From an uncultured Bacteroidales bacterium (GTDB lineage Bacteria; Bacteroidota; Bacteroidia; Bacteroidales; Muribaculaceae): a stretch of 64,000 nt of DNA. The stretch spans positions 25,843-89,842 of the forward strand of contig CACZHT010000014.1 of the NCBI GenBank assembly GCA_902781045.1, in the 5' to 3' direction. A program made the translations under genes and the position numbers. Below, in pieces: positions 63,113-64,000 of the stretch. A model generated the notes under the pieces. The model worked only from the letters and a program-made list of their open reading frames with translations, did not search any database and had not been told where the DNA came from. Positions within the stretch are counted from its first letter, which is position 1. Every line of letters begins with the position of its first letter.

Positions 63113-64000
63113 ATGATAGATTTCACACAATTCGACTCCCTCGTCACAGTAGCCGACTACTTTGTTGACGAAAAGACCTGCAAACAAGCACTCACTGAAG
63201 TACGTTGGGGCTACGATATTGTTTGCCCACACTGCGGCAAGCACCATTGCGCCCGTCGCTCGGATGGCCGCTTCCGTTGCCAAGTCTGTGGCCACAACTT
63301 CTCCTGCACCACGGGCACCATCTTCGAGAACACCAAGCTGCCTCTGCGCAAGTTGTTCATGGCGATGTACCTGATTTCGTCGCACAAGAAGGGCATATCG
63401 TCGCTTCAGTTGTCCCGTGACATTGAGGTGACGCAGAAGACCGTTTGGCACATGCTGCACAAAATTCGCTCGCTCTATGCTCAGGACGGTGAGAGCCAGT
63501 TCGACGGAACTGTGGAGTGCGATGAGGTGTACATCGGTGGCAAGGAGAAGTGGAAGCACAAGTCCATGCGCACACCGCACACCCAGGGTCGCTCGACAAA
63601 GACAAAGACTCCAGTGTTCGGCATGATGGAGCGCACCGCCATTAAGAATGAAGATGGAGAGATTGAGCCGATGTCGTATGTCCGTGCCTTGGTCGTGGAA
63701 AAGTGCGACAAGTGCACCTTGCAGTCCATCATCCTGCGGTTCGTTAAGAAAGGCTCATTTGTTATGACTGACGAACTCTCAGCATACAATGGTTTGGGTG
63801 GTCTTGGCTACTATCACGGTATCGTTCGCCACAGCGAGGAGGAATATGCCAATGACAACATCTTCACCAACTCAATCGAGGGTTTTTGGAGCCACTTCCG
63901 CAGGATGATAACTGGCTGTTACCACAACGTGAGCGACGGGCATCTGCAAGCCTACATCGACGAGGCCGTGTTCCGTTGGAACACAAGAAAAATGAGCGAA
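63113..64000 (+). mobile_element. IS1595-family (ISXO2-like) transposase, truncated by window end
   Basis: A 296-codon frame runs off the window, starting MIDFTQFDSLVTVADYF. It has an N-terminal zinc ribbon (CPHCGKHHCARRSDG ... FRCQVCGHNFS), then GTIFENTKLPLRKLFMAMYL and the DDE nuclease domain with VECDEVYIGGKEKWK (first Asp), FVMTDELSAYNGLG (second Asp) and NSIEGFWSHFRRM (third acidic region). The frame is intact. IS1595 elements usually make 8-bp target duplications; the right end is not visible, so this could not be checked. The left end may be near 62979. Confidence 0.92.

Overview
The window comes from a Bacteroidota genome, most likely order Bacteroidales (Prevotellaceae/Muribaculaceae-like; this family-level guess is weak). 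The signs are type IX secretion genes (porV, porU), a TamL-type lipoprotein, C69 dipeptidase, promoters with the Bacteroidota -7 box TAnnTTTG, almost no Shine-Dalgarno sites, and short AT-rich tandem tracts between genes. I saw no rRNA, tRNA or CRISPR array.

Layout. 0-7.5 kb is mostly a leftward run: yjjG-like HAD hydrolase, MIP18/DUF59 protein, lpxH, ispD, recG, a REP-like repeat cluster, porV and ispF, with a partial TPR/DUF6624 gene at the left edge. 7.6-18.2 kb is a rightward housekeeping stretch: DUF5106-like protein, DoxX, mnmA, bifunctional nuclease, nucleoside MFS permease, rsmE, kdsA, a TPR protein and a TamL/BamA-like lipoprotein. 18.2-23.4 kb is a leftward tripartite exporter (TolC, HlyD, two ABC-2 permeases) with no ATPase gene; a 59-residue exported peptide lies upstream of tolC. 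23.8-38.7 kb carries four tandem PorU-family C25 proteases, all with the His/Cys dyad, plus a degenerate FAH-like protein. 38.7-41.0 kb holds a C69 dipeptidase and a probable regulator.

41.0-62.8 kb is the most unusual part. A membrane Ser/Thr kinase is divergent from a 15-gene rightward block: vWA-like lipoprotein, 4-TM protein, tubulin-like protein, two Hsp70/actin-like ATPases, coiled-coil membrane protein, retropepsin-like lipoprotein, TM2 zinc-ribbon protein, five further envelope genes built on a zinc ribbon plus one TM helix plus a variable outer domain (unknown, YARHG, beta-rich, SH3-like, acidic), an M15 peptidase and a YkuD L,D-transpeptidase. I infer a cytoplasm-to-periplasm sensing or scaffolding system acting on the cell wall, with a kinase and two cytoskeletal-type NTPase folds inside and peptidoglycan enzymes outside. 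I know of no described system with this set.

A 152-bp direct repeat (one mismatch) brackets the 15-gene block at 42427 and 62827, each copy with the same promoter-like box arrangement. A 1.7-kb repeat-rich non-coding region separates the kinase from the block. An IS1595-family transposase gene runs off the right edge and its element may have inserted into the right-hand repeat.
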